In this document: positions 24,639 through 32,407 of the stretch, one piece after another | Layout: every line of letters starts with the position of its first letter | How positions within the stretch are numbered: position 1 is the stretch's first letter | Assembly (NCBI GenBank): GCA_028689735.1 | Contig: JAQVCP010000021.1 | Span: forward strand, 1-40,898 | DNA from: Hespellia sp. | GTDB taxonomy: Bacteria; Bacillota; Clostridia; Lachnospirales; Lachnospiraceae | Reading direction: 5' to 3' | DNA: 40,898 nt | Made by a program: the position numbers and the translations under genes | Notes under the pieces: model-generated | What the model was told of the DNA's origin: nothing | The model's input: only the letters and a program-made list of their open reading frames with translations | Database searches by the model: none

Positions 24639-26102
24639 ATGAATTTGAAAAAAGATGAAAAAAAAGATGAAATACTGGAATTGGCAAAGAACCACGAGGA
24701 ACAATTTCGCGAGCTTTTGGAATACTGCCTTGCTTCTGGACATATCGATCAGAATTTGTATCAGGAATATGATGTAAAAAGAGGCCTTCGTGATTCCAAC
24801 GGTAAAGGTGTCCTAACTGGTCTTACTGAGATTTCGGATGTTTGTGCATATGAGATAGAAGATGGCCGGAAGATTCCGGCAGACGGGAATCTCTATTACC
24901 AGGGGTATAATGTTGCTGATATGGTAGAAAGTATGAAGAATAGAAAGCAGGGCTTTGAAGAAGTCATTTATACCCTGCTCTTTGGGCGATCTCCCAACGA
25001 AAGACAATTTGAGATGTTTACCAGGATTCTGTCAGATATGATGGAACTTTCCCAGCGTTTCATCCGTGATGTAATCATGAAGGCATCTAATGAGAATATT
25101 ATGAACGCCATGCAGCGGTGTATATTGACATTGTATACATATGACGACAGGGCAGATGACATTTCCATTCCGAATGCGCTTAGACAGTCGATGCAGCTCA
25201 TTGCAAAGCTGCCATTGATTGCGGTATATTCTTATCATTCGTACCGCCATTTTCGTCTGGACGAAAATCTGCTGATTAAGAGCCCGAAGAAGGAGTATAC
25301 ACTTTCGGAGAACCTGCTCTATATGCTCAGGGAGGATGGCCAGTTTACAGATCTGGAGACAAAGGTTCTGGATATTGCACTGGTACTCCATGCGGAGCAT
25401 GGTGGTGGTAATAACTCGACTTTTACCACACATGTAGTAACTTCCAGCGGAACAGATACTTATTCTGCAATATCAGCATCCATTGGTTCTCTGAAAGGAC
25501 CGAAGCATGGTGGTGCCAATCTGAAGGTGCAGGACATGTTTGCAGATATTCAGGAGAATTGTCCGGACTGGGAGGATGATGAACGACTGAGAACATATCT
25601 GAATGCAATTCTGGACAAGAAGGTATTTGACCATGCGGGATTGATTTATGGGATGGGACATGCAGTCTATACACTGAGCGACCCAAGAGAAGTAATTCTT
25701 AAAAAGTATGCAAAATATCTGGCGGAGGAAAAAGGACTTCAAAGACAATTAAGTCTCTACGAGAGAGTGGAATCCATTGCCGGAGACCTGATTATGAGAA
25801 AAAGAAAGCTGTTCAAACCGGTATGTGCCAATGTGGACTTTTACAGTGGATTTGTGTATACTATGTTAGGAATCCCGAGGGAGCTATTTACTCCGATTTT
25901 TGCAATCGCACGTATTCCAGGTTGGACAGCACATCGAATGGAAGAACTTGTCAATGCGGGAAAGATTATCCGTCCGGCGTATCGATATGTAGGACATCAT
26001 AGACCATATCTTGAATTTGCCGACAGACCGGAAGAGAATCCGTTTGAGGATGAGGAATACAGAAAAAGCCACAGCTTGGATGAATTGGAGAAAAAACTAT
26101 AG
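24639..26102 (+). CDS. Citrate/2-methylcitrate synthase
   Basis: This 487-residue protein is longer than the usual 370-430 because of an N-terminal extension of about 60 residues. Citrate-synthase motifs: LYYQGYNVADMVES (substrate-binding G-Y loop), LHAEHGGGNNSTFTTHVVTSSGTDTYSAISASIGSLKGPKHGGAN (the two catalytic His regions), YGMGHAVY and AIARIPGWTAHRMEE with RPAYRYVG near the end, with PGW...H for oxaloacetate binding and the essential Asp in VNVDFYSG (CANVDFYSG). It condenses acetyl-CoA and oxaloacetate; in fermenters it feeds 2-oxoglutarate and glutamate synthesis. It is a single gene with a palindromic operator, and no aconitase or isocitrate dehydrogenase follows. Start ATG 24639 has TAGGAGGGA. 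Confidence 0.93.
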   Translation: MNLKKDEKKDEILELAKNHEEQFRELLEYCLASGHIDQNLYQEYDVKRGLRDSNGKGVLTGLTEISDVCAYEIEDGRKIPADGNLYYQGYNVADMVESMKNRKQGFEEVIYTLLFGRSPNERQFEMFTRILSDMMELSQRFIRDVIMKASNENIMNAMQRCILTLYTYDDRADDISIPNALRQSMQLIAKLPLIAVYSYHSYRHFRLDENLLIKSPKKEYTLSENLLYMLREDGQFTDLETKVLDIALVLHAEHGGGNNSTFTTHVVTSSGTDTYSAISASIGSLKGPKHGGANLKVQDMFADIQENCPDWEDDERLRTYLNAILDKKVFDHAGLIYGMGHAVYTLSDPREVILKKYAKYLAEEKGLQRQLSLYERVESIAGDLIMRKRKLFKPVCANVDFYSGFVYTMLGIPRELFTPIFAIARIPGWTAHRMEELVNAGKIIRPAYRYVGHHRPYLEFADRPEENPFEDEEYRKSHSLDELEKKL

Positions 26103-26128
26103 CATGCAATTTATTAAGGCGGTAAAAA

Positions 26129-27184
26129 ATGGAAAATAAGGAAACAGGTAAGCCACACAAACGACGTGTCAGGTACAAGGGAACACATCCGACAAAATAC
26201 AATGAGAAATACAAGGAGCTGAATCCAGAAAAGTATGCCGATACGGTAGAAAAAGTCATGAGTAAAGGCAGCACTCCGGTGGGAATGCATATTTCCATTA
26301 TGGTCAGGGAGATACTGGATTTTCTTCAGATACAGCCGGGACAAAAGGGGTTGGATTGTACTCTGGGATATGGCGGACATACGATGGAGATGATGAAATG
26401 TCTCGAGAAGAAAGGTCATATGTATGCACTGGATGTAGATCCGATTGAGTCTGCTAAGACAAAAGAGCGGTTGAAGCGGCAGGGATATGGTGAAGAGATT
26501 CTGACGATCATCAATGAGAATTTTGCAAACATTGATCTGGTGGCGAAGGAACATGGGCCATTTGATTTTATGATGGCAGATCTGGGTGTATCTTCGATGC
26601 AGATTGATAATCCGGAGCGTGGATTTTCGTATAAAACAGAAGGTCCTCTGGACCTGAGGCTGAATCCGGAAAAAGGGATTTCAGCAGCGGAGCGTCTTTC
26701 AGACATTTCCCAGGAAGAACTGCAGGGGATGCTGATGGAAAATGCAGACGAGCCCTATGCCCTGGAAATCTCGAAGGCAGTGGTAGGTGAGATAAAAAAG
26801 GGCAGAAAAATTGACACCACTACAAAACTGAGGGAAGTAATTGAAGAAGCATTGTGCTTTGTTCCGGAAAAAGAGCGGAAGGAGACAGTGAAAAAGACTT
26901 GTCAGAGAACCTTCCAGGCACTTAGAATTGATGTGAACAGTGAGTACGAGGTGCTTTACCAGCTTTTGGAAAAGATACCGGATGCACTTGCTTCCGGCGG
27001 ACGTGTTGCAATTCTGACTTTTCATTCCGGCGAGGACCGTCTGGTGAAAAAATCCTTTAAGCGTCTGCTCCGGGAAGGCATTTATCAGGAAGTCTCCTCA
27101 GATGTGATTCGTCCTTCTTCAGAGGAATGTTTCCGCAATCCGAGAGCCAGATCGACAAAGATGCGGTGGGCCGTAAAAGCGTAA
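26129..27184 (+). CDS. Second RsmH-type methyltransferase (RsmH paralogue)
   Basis: This 351-residue protein has the whole RsmH core: LDCTLGYGGHTMEMM (SAM motif I), ALDVDPIE, DFMMADLGVSSMQID, RGFSYKTEGPLDLRLN, CQRTFQALRIDVNSEYE and ILTFHSGEDRLVKKSFK. It differs from the dcw RsmH by a basic N-terminal extension of about 45 residues (KPHKRRVRYKGTHPTKYNEKY), by GMHISIMVREI in place of HTSVLLNE, by GYGGH in place of GGGGH, and by lacking the CTCP...CVCG cysteine segment. Two full-length RsmH genes occur in some Clostridia; whether this copy modifies C1402 or another site is unknown. It follows citrate synthase by 26 bp. Confidence 0.9.
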   Translation: MENKETGKPHKRRVRYKGTHPTKYNEKYKELNPEKYADTVEKVMSKGSTPVGMHISIMVREILDFLQIQPGQKGLDCTLGYGGHTMEMMKCLEKKGHMYALDVDPIESAKTKERLKRQGYGEEILTIINENFANIDLVAKEHGPFDFMMADLGVSSMQIDNPERGFSYKTEGPLDLRLNPEKGISAAERLSDISQEELQGMLMENADEPYALEISKAVVGEIKKGRKIDTTTKLREVIEEALCFVPEKERKETVKKTCQRTFQALRIDVNSEYEVLYQLLEKIPDALASGGRVAILTFHSGEDRLVKKSFKRLLREGIYQEVSSDVIRPSSEECFRNPRARSTKMRWAVKA

Positions 27185-27279
27185 TATTAGAAAAGCTGCA
27201 AACGGCAATGATTACTGTGGAAGATTGTTGTAAATGGAAAAAAAGGATAAGCAGGAAAAGGATAAGTGACATTTTCTTC

Positions 27280-27308
27280 TTGATAATCATTTATCAGTAT
27301 GATACAAT
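27280..27308 (+). promoter_or_regulatory. mntP promoter with Fur-box-like palindrome
   Basis: TTGATA (27280-27285) and TACAAT (27303-27308) have a 17-bp spacer. TGATAA-TCAT-TTATCA (27281-27296) overlaps the minus-35 and spacer and is one base away from the Fur-family 7-1-7 pattern. This suggests a Fur/PerR-type regulator acting besides the riboswitch. Confidence 0.6.
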
Positions 27309-27379
27309 AGGAAACGCGATTATACGTGCGTAGCAATTACTGAAAATAGGGCAACCACATGATACAATCGCAACAGAAT

Positions 27380-27517
27380 CTCCAAGAGGGAGTAATCGGC
27401 ATCTGACAGGATGGAGTGGGATTAGAAGAATCCGCGGTCTGTATCAGATGTGATAATGTCGACATAATGGTGTGGTACATATAACACCCGGTATTATTTT
27501 AAATGATGAGACTCATG
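27380..27517 (+). ncRNA. Manganese riboswitch (yybP-ykoY type)
   Basis: The leader carries the two conserved halves of the yybP-ykoY aptamer: CCAAGAG followed by GGAGTAA (27382-27395), and ATGAGACTCATGG (27506-27518), in which CTCATGG can pair with CCAAGAG (one mismatch) to close the aptamer. The middle holds variable stems. The downstream terminator shares GACTCATGGG with the closing stem, so Mn2+-stabilised aptamer would prevent termination and switch the exporter on. yybP-ykoY elements commonly control mntP, which is the next gene. Boundaries are approximate. Confidence 0.8.
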
Positions 27518-27550
27518 GGCAACAGAAATGCTGCCCGTGGGTCCTTTTTT
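27510..27550 (+). terminator. Riboswitch-controlled terminator
   Basis: GACTCATGGGCA (27510-27521) pairs with TGCCCGTGGGTC (27532-27543), two G-U pairs, followed by six T. It sits 18 bp before the mntP start and overlaps the 3' side of the aptamer. Confidence 0.88.
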
Positions 27551-27567
27551 ATGAAAGGAAGAAGATT

Positions 27568-28122
27568 ATGGGATTATTAGAACTGTTCATTTTAGCGGTA
27601 GGATTGTCAATGGACGCATTTGCAGTATCAATCTGTAAAGGTTTATCTTTAGGGAAAATCAAGGCAAAACACATGTGCATCGCAGGCGCATGGTTTGGCG
27701 GATTTCAGGCGTTGATGCCTTTGATCGGATATTATCTGGGCAGTTTTTTTGCGGATAAAATTGTTGCATACGATCATTGGATTGCTTTTATCCTGCTTGT
27801 GTTTATCGGAGGAAGTATGATAAAAGAGTCGAGAGAAGAGGAATGTACAGACAGCTCGATGTCGATTAAGTCCATGTTTGTTCTGGCAGTTGCCACCAGT
27901 ATTGATGCGCTGGCAGTGGGCGTGACCTTTGCTTTTTTGAAGGTGGCGATTATACCGGCAGTTTCTTTTATCGGAGTAGTGACTTTTGTCTGTTCAGCAA
28001 TCGGAGTGAAAATCGGGAGTATCTTTGGAACCCGGTATAAATCAAGAGCAGAGCTTGGCGGTGGAGTCATCCTGATTCTGATCGGTCTTAAGATTTTGCT
28101 GCAAGGCGTTGGAATTTTATGA
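27568..28122 (+). CDS. mntP: Manganese efflux pump MntP
   Basis: This 184-residue, six-helix exporter protects against excess Mn2+. Helix 1 has [20 protein letters not shown] and the duplicated half has [16 protein letters not shown], giving the paired Asp motifs (MDAFA, IDALA) needed for manganese transport. Length is typical. The ATG at 27568 has AAAGGAAGAAG upstream; earlier in-frame starts fall inside the terminator and are rejected. Expression is controlled by the Mn riboswitch and possibly by a Fur-like site at the promoter. Confidence 0.96.
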   Translation: MGLLELFILAVGLSMDAFAVSICKGLSLGKIKAKHMCIAGAWFGGFQALMPLIGYYLGSFFADKIVAYDHWIAFILLVFIGGSMIKESREEECTDSSMSIKSMFVLAVATSIDALAVGVTFAFLKVAIIPAVSFIGVVTFVCSAIGVKIGSIFGTRYKSRAELGGGVILILIGLKILLQGVGIL

Positions 28123-28291
28123 CCTTATAAAAGATATCCCCCGTATCTAAGCGGAGCGGCGTATGATACACGGATGCTGCAAAGCGGATTTCGAGTATTT
28201 GCTCGACATACTTAGGCTCCCATTGCTATTTATGTCATTTTGAGTTACTATTTTATATGGGAAAAATGATAAGAAAGAGAGAGGAAGAGTC

Positions 28292-28705
28292 GTGAAAGAG
28301 CAAGAGATACAGAGAATCAAAGCATTAGCGGGGCAAAACCCATTTGCAAAATATATTGGAATGGAATTGGTGGAGGTTGACGAAGGATATGCGTTTGGAC
28401 GAATCAATTTTGAAAGACAGCATGAGAACATTTATGGAGGGATGCATGGTGGCTGCGCGTATTCACTGGCGGATACAGTATCCGGAATTGCAGCGGCGAC
28501 ATATGGCACTTATGTGACTACATTGAACGCGTCCATGAACTATCTGCTCCCGGTTGAAAATACGAATTATGTAAATTGCAGAGCACGAGTGGTTCGTCAC
28601 GGAAGAAGAATTTCTGTGTTTTCGATTAAGATTACGAATGATGAAGAACAGGTTCTGATTGACGGGAATTTCACGTTTTACAATCTTTCTAAAGAGATGG
28701 CATAA
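28292..28705 (+). CDS. PaaI-family hotdog-fold thioesterase
   Basis: This 137-residue protein starts with GTG behind GAGGAAGAG. It has the PaaI/YbgC-like hotdog pattern: NPFAKYIGMELVEVDEGYAFGRINFER, then NIYGGMHGGCAYSLADTVSGIAA (the HGG-containing active-site helix with its acidic Asp) and LNASMNYLLPV. Such enzymes hydrolyse acyl-CoA thioesters, often aromatic or short chain; substrate unknown. It is preceded by a 169-bp gap with several small inverted repeats and is not obviously in an operon. Confidence 0.9.
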   Translation: MKEQEIQRIKALAGQNPFAKYIGMELVEVDEGYAFGRINFERQHENIYGGMHGGCAYSLADTVSGIAAATYGTYVTTLNASMNYLLPVENTNYVNCRARVVRHGRRISVFSIKITNDEEQVLIDGNFTFYNLSKEMA

Positions 28706-28985
28706 GGAATTCAGGGCAGATAACGTATGTTATAGAGTTTGGATTAATGCCAGTGGTTTTAAAGAATGACAAATCTAATCAAAATAGGGTAAAAAAGCGA
28801 AAATGGAAAAAATAGTGCAGTTACCCCACTGGAAATATGGTATAATGTACATGATGGTAATGGGCAGTGCAGCATACAGCGGAGTGGAATCCCACTGTAC
28901 TGCGCATAAGTGGAATTGATACAATAATGAGCACCGCCATCAAAGGATAGAAGAGTTTTGAGAAGGGCAAGAGGATAGACTGGCA
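28706..28985 (+). ncRNA. Structured leader of the macrodomain gene, with promoter
   Basis: An extended minus-10 TGGTATAAT (TATAAT at 28841-28846) predicts a start near 28853. From that point a compact fold is possible: TGATGG (28852-28857) pairs with CCATCA (28937-28942) and closes a multi-branch structure holding GCAGT/ACTGC (28864-28868, 28899-28903) and AGTGG/CCACT (28883-28887, 28892-28896). It matches no riboswitch I can name. The 28706-28838 part holds nothing recognisable. Confidence 0.45.
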
Positions 28986-29498
28986 ATGAAGATAAAAGTA
29001 ATGTTAGGGGATATAACAAAAATAGATACGGTGGATGCAATTGTAAGTGCGACGAAGCATTCACTTAGAGGCGGCGATGGAATAGACGGGGCGATACATC
29101 GTGCAGCAGGCCCGCAGCTGATGGAAGAGTGTCTGGCTCTTAGAGGCTGCAATACCGGAGAAGCCAAGTTGACAAAAGCATATCGTCTGCCGTGTAAATA
29201 TGTGATTCATACAGTGGGACCATTGTGGCGCGGCGGTAAGTACGGAGAAGAGATGTATCTTGCAAGCTGCTACAGAAGAACTCTGCTTCTTGCGGCGGCC
29301 AATGGAATCAGAACCATTGCTTTCCCTGCAATTTCTACGGGGACTTATCGGTACCCGAAGGAAGAGGCGGCAAAGATTGCGATTCAGTCCGTGCAGGAAT
29401 TCCTTTTGGACAATCCAGACCAGATGGACCAGGTTGTGTTCGTTCTGAATGAAGAAGAAAACTATCAGATTTATTGTGAGCTTCTGGAAAGTAAATAA
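28986..29498 (+). CDS. Macrodomain protein with altered catalytic loop
   Basis: This 170-residue single macrodomain is of YmdB/MacroD type. Matching segments: IKVMLGDITKIDTVDAIV, IDGAIHRAAGPQLMEECL, CNTGEAKLTKAYRLPCKYVIHTVGP, LLLAAANGIRTIAFPAISTGTYRYPKEEAA. Family members bind ADP-ribose and remove O-acetyl or ADP-ribosyl groups. The usual NAAN-SL-GGGG loop is here SATK-HSL-RGGDG (residues 21-32): both Asn are replaced, including the one important for catalysis, while the Asp of IDGAIH stays. It may therefore bind without normal hydrolysis or use another substrate. The ATG has a weak upstream site (AGAGGATAGACTGGCA) and a long structured leader. Confidence 0.9.
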   Translation: MKIKVMLGDITKIDTVDAIVSATKHSLRGGDGIDGAIHRAAGPQLMEECLALRGCNTGEAKLTKAYRLPCKYVIHTVGPLWRGGKYGEEMYLASCYRRTLLLAAANGIRTIAFPAISTGTYRYPKEEAAKIAIQSVQEFLLDNPDQMDQVVFVLNEEENYQIYCELLESK

Positions 29499-29549
29499 CA
29501 CAGGATAATCAAAAGGGTATTTCAAATCTATTTAAGATAAAATACACAC

Positions 29550-29578
29550 TTGAAAGAAGAAAAAAAGAAGAGTATAGT
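29550..29578 (+). promoter_or_regulatory. tRNA operon promoter
   Basis: TTGAAA (29550-29555) and TATAGT (29573-29578) have a 17-bp spacer, ten bases before the tRNA-Val gene. Confidence 0.7.
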
Positions 29579-29587
29579 AGGGGGTAT

Positions 29588-29661
29588 GGAGATATAGCTC
29601 AGCCGGGATGAGCGTTCGCCTCACACGCGAGAGGTCGCGGGTTCGAGCCCCGCTGTCTCCA
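29588..29661 (+). tRNA. tRNA-Val (anticodon CAC)
   Basis: Acceptor GGAGATA pairs with TGTCTCC (one G-U), discriminator A. The anticodon loop CTCACAC lies between TTCGC and GCGAG, giving CAC. The T-arm has GTTCGAGCC. No CCA is encoded. This isoacceptor reads GTG only. Confidence 0.93.
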
Positions 29662-29675
29662 TTTTTCTTATATCC

Positions 29676-29748
29676 GGGGCATTAGCTCAGCTGGGAGAGC
29701 GCAAGGTTCGCAATCTTGAGGTCAGGGGTTCGATCCCCCTATGTTCCA
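29676..29748 (+). tRNA. tRNA-Ala (anticodon CGC)
   Basis: Acceptor GGGGCAT pairs with ATGTTCC, including the G3-U70 pair that marks tRNA-Ala. The anticodon loop TTCGCAA gives CGC. The T-arm has GTTCGATCC. It lies 14 bp after tRNA-Val in the same transcript. Confidence 0.93.
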
Positions 29749-29780
29749 TTATTTGTGACGTTTCCGAAGGAGATGTTACC

Positions 29781-29823
29781 TACGTAAGGCCCATCCGGAC
29801 TGTGTCCGGACGGGCCTTACGTA
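29781..29823. repeat. Long stable hairpin between tRNA-Ala and the cbi operon
   Basis: TACGTAAGGCCC and GGGCCTTACGTA are perfect complements; after one A/C mismatch TCCGGAC pairs with GTCCGGA around TGT. No T-tract follows on either strand. It lies between convergent transcripts and may end both or be a palindromic repeat. A smaller repeat TCAGGC-GGAT-GCCTGA is at 29866-29881. Confidence 0.7.
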
Positions 29824-29933
29824 ATCGTGCAGTTACTCATGATGTAGTGGGCCTGAAATGCGAAGTCAGGCGGATGCCTGAAGTCCGCTTTGCTGCCTCC
29901 TCGTAACTTTTACACAGTTTCGCTGCTGTAAGG

Positions 29934-31604
29934 TTATATCACATCGCTGATATGTTCCATCAGCAAATCTCGAATTTCCGGGTATTCTCCCAGTCCTTTG
30001 AGGACACATTTCACATCATATCCCGCCTGTTTAAATTGATAATACCAGGAATCTTCATCTTCCCCGGACATATCGTTCTTGGCGTGATCGCCGGCAACAA
30101 TCATGAATGGGGCGAGGATAATTTTTTTTGCACCATAAGATTTGACCATTTTTATGAGAGATTCCATGCTGGGGTAAGCTTCTACAGTTCCAAGGAAAAT
30201 GTTGCTGTAGCCAAGATCCTTGAAAGTGTAATCCAGTGCCGCATAGACGGAATTGGCAAAATGTGTGGTGCCATGGCCCATGAGCACCAGCGCAGTATCT
30301 GCGGGCAGATCAGGAAATTCATGCGCAATGGCTCGAATCGCCTTGTGATGATCTTGGGTGGTAGTGAGCAGCGGATTGCCAAAACGGATAGAATGAAATG
30401 ACTTCTGAAAGGCGAGAGCGTCCGCAATCATCTGTTCATTTTCAATGCCGTTGATGATATGGGTTAGCTGTACAATCACGTCAGTGATGCCGTCCTTACT
30501 CATTGCAGCCATTGCCTCAGAAACGGTTGGAATGTGGATGTTATCCCGTTTCTTGAGCCGGGAGATGATCATCTTGCTTGTCCAGCCCCGATAGATCTGA
30601 TACTGTGGAAATGCTTCTCTGGCGGCCTGCTCAATGGCATCGATGGTAACTGCACGGGTGTCATTGTGGGTGGTTCCAAAGCTTACGATTAGAATCGCTT
30701 TTTTAGATTCAGTCTGCATAGTGTATCCTCCTGTAAATGTATTGGATAGGGTCGCTTTTTCAATATAATGCTCCAGGGTGGACAGCTCTCTGGGCATTTC
30801 CAGGGAAGCGGAGAGTATTCCACGCTGACAGAGCCGATCAAAGAGCTGCATAATAGCCGGCTGTTCCAGATTGGTCATCTGAAGTGCTCTGCGGTTGGAG
30901 AAGACTGTGATGGGGTCCCCCTGCATGAGAACCTTCCCCTCGTGAAAGAGAATGACTTCGTCGGCCCATTTCAGTGCATAGTCTACATCGTGGGTTGACA
31001 TAATGACGGTAATTCCCTCTTGGGTAAGCTCCTCTACAATATGCTGGACCATCTGGGTGTGCTTAGGGTCAAGAGCAGCGGCGGGTTCATCGAGGATGAT
31101 CACTTCCGGATGCATGACAAGGATATCTGCGATGGAGACCTGCTTTTTCTGTCCACCGCTGAGGGCATGGGTTGGATTCTGGGAAAAGCCCGTAATCTCC
31201 AGCTGTTCCATGACCTGATGAACTTCCTTTTTTGCAGCTTCGCTGGAGAGCCCGATATTCAGAGCACCAAAAGAAATCTCCTGATAAACACTGGCGGAAA
31301 AGAGCTGGTTGTCAGGGTCCTGAAATACGATACCGACTTTACTGCGCAGATCCAAAAGTCCTTTTCTGGAGTAATTAATGGGAGCACCATCGAAAAATAA
31401 GGTTCCGCGGAGAGGCTTATGAATGCCGTTACAGCAGAGAAAAAAAGTGGATTTACCGGAGCCATTTGCACCCATACAGGCAACTTTCTGGCCTCGTTTT
31501 ATTTCCAGAGACAATCCGTCTAGGGAATGACTTTTCTCATCGTCATAGGAGAAGAAAAGATTCTCGGCTTTCAGGACCGGTTCGGTTGTAATGTTTTTCA
31601 TCAT
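29934..31604 (-). CDS. Cobalt ECF transporter ATPase (CbiO) fused to cobaltochelatase (CbiK)
   Basis: One 556-residue frame joins two enzymes. Residues 1 to about 285 are an ABC ATPase of CbiO/EcfA type: Walker A GANGSGKS, Q-loop VFQDPDNQLFS, signature LSGGQKKQVSIA, Walker B VIILDEPAAALDP and H-loop STHD. From residue 296 the sequence restarts as a complete CbiK: MQTESKKAILIVSFGTTHNDTR, VQLTHIINGIENEQM, LMGHGTTHFANSVYAALDY and IVAGDHAKNDMSGEDEDSW, with the chelatase histidines. CbiK inserts Co2+ into sirohydrochlorin in anaerobic cobalamin synthesis. No stop lies between the parts, yet AGGAGG sits seven bases before the internal ATG at 30719. The outer start 31604 has GGAGG five bases before it. 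It is the last gene of cbiMNQO. Confidence 0.93.
   Translation of the reverse strand: MMKNITTEPVLKAENLFFSYDDEKSHSLDGLSLEIKRGQKVACMGANGSGKSTFFLCCNGIHKPLRGTLFFDGAPINYSRKGLLDLRSKVGIVFQDPDNQLFSASVYQEISFGALNIGLSSEAAKKEVHQVMEQLEITGFSQNPTHALSGGQKKQVSIADILVMHPEVIILDEPAAALDPKHTQMVQHIVEELTQEGITVIMSTHDVDYALKWADEVILFHEGKVLMQGDPITVFSNRRALQMTNLEQPAIMQLFDRLCQRGILSASLEMPRELSTLEHYIEKATLSNTFTGGYTMQTESKKAILIVSFGTTHNDTRAVTIDAIEQAAREAFPQYQIYRGWTSKMIISRLKKRDNIHIPTVSEAMAAMSKDGITDVIVQLTHIINGIENEQMIADALAFQKSFHSIRFGNPLLTTTQDHHKAIRAIAHEFPDLPADTALVLMGHGTTHFANSVYAALDYTFKDLGYSNIFLGTVEAYPSMESLIKMVKSYGAKKIILAPFMIVAGDHAKNDMSGEDEDSWYYQFKQAGYDVKCVLKGLGEYPEIRDLLMEHISDVI
30717..30732 (-). promoter_or_regulatory. Internal ribosome site and ATG for free CbiK
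   Basis: On the minus strand AGGAGG (30732-30727) is followed after seven bases by ATG (30719-30717), in frame with the long CbiO-CbiK reading frame. Initiation here would give a 261-residue CbiK, the normal length for the family. The linker codons Thr-Gly-Gly-Tyr-Thr are simply this ribosome site read as protein. Confidence 0.75.
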
Positions 31605-31626
31605 AAAATCCTCCATTGAAAAATGA

Positions 31627-32397
31627 TTATATACGTAAGAATATTGCGAGAAAAATCAGCCCAATCTCAAAGAAAACAATCCATGCAATTTCCTGTTTTC
31701 TGGTGGGATGGCTCTCGGTAAGTACACGGATTGTTCCATCGTAGCATCTCGCTTCCATCGCGTCATAGAGGGCATTGGATTTCCCGAGCGCACGGATCAG
31801 GAGCATGCCGCCGATGGCTCCAAAAGAGTGACAGGAGGTCCGGAAATTGCGGTTCCCCAGGCGCGATTTCTGGGACAGAGACATGGCAGATGCAATGTCC
31901 AGTAGTATAAAGATAAAACGATAGATCAGCAGCATGAGTTCGATTAGAATTGCAGGACAGTGGATCTTTTTCAGCACCTCCAGAATATCTGTCATGGGTG
32001 TGGACAGGGATAAAAAGTAGAGGCAGGAAACACTTGCCAGTGCAGTCAGTATCAGCTGCAGCGCAAATCGCAGGTTTGCGTAACTGGTGGTGATATAAAT
32101 GGAACCGATGGATACGGCAAATGCGTCCATCGGATCCGGAGAAAAGTTCAGAATGATTGCCAGCGTGCTCAAAAAAAGAAATACAAGCGGCAGCCGAAGC
32201 AGACGCAGATAGCGGAAAAGCGGAATCTGACCCTTGTACACAGTCAGAAATCCAGTGACAGCCAGAACAATGGCGGCAATGACAATGGAACGGCTGATTA
32301 CGCATACCAGGAGTGTCAGCACTGAAAATGCAAATTTCTCACCAGCGTTGACATATCTTAAATTGGATTGATAACAAAGTTTGTCAATTACAATCAT
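31627..32397 (-). CDS. cbiQ: Cobalt ECF transporter transmembrane protein CbiQ
   Basis: This 256-residue T-component has about five or six membrane helices. The N-terminus has the CbiQ pattern (MIVIDKLCYQSNLRYVNAGEKFAFSVLTLLVC), and the C-terminal cytoplasmic part carries RALGKSNALYDAMEARCYDG, where the A-R-G/C-type coupling motif meets the CbiO ATPase. ATG 32397 is chosen because it lies ten bases after the cbiN stop; the longer frame upstream overlaps cbiN and is not protein-like. CbiQ transmits ATP hydrolysis to the CbiM/CbiN substrate module. It is 22 bp ahead of the cbiO-cbiK gene. Confidence 0.93.
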   Translation of the reverse strand: MIVIDKLCYQSNLRYVNAGEKFAFSVLTLLVCVISRSIVIAAIVLAVTGFLTVYKGQIPLFRYLRLLRLPLVFLFLSTLAIILNFSPDPMDAFAVSIGSIYITTSYANLRFALQLILTALASVSCLYFLSLSTPMTDILEVLKKIHCPAILIELMLLIYRFIFILLDIASAMSLSQKSRLGNRNFRTSCHSFGAIGGMLLIRALGKSNALYDAMEARCYDGTIRVLTESHPTRKQEIAWIVFFEIGLIFLAIFLRI

Positions 32398-32407
32398 GCG
32401 GATTCTC

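Noticed and set aside
5700-29894. GCAAAGCGGA motif in three gaps (5700-5712, 28179-28190, 29884-29894 on the minus strand)
   Set aside because: Matches of 11-12 bases are expected a few times by chance among several kb of non-coding DNA on both strands, and the flanks do not align.
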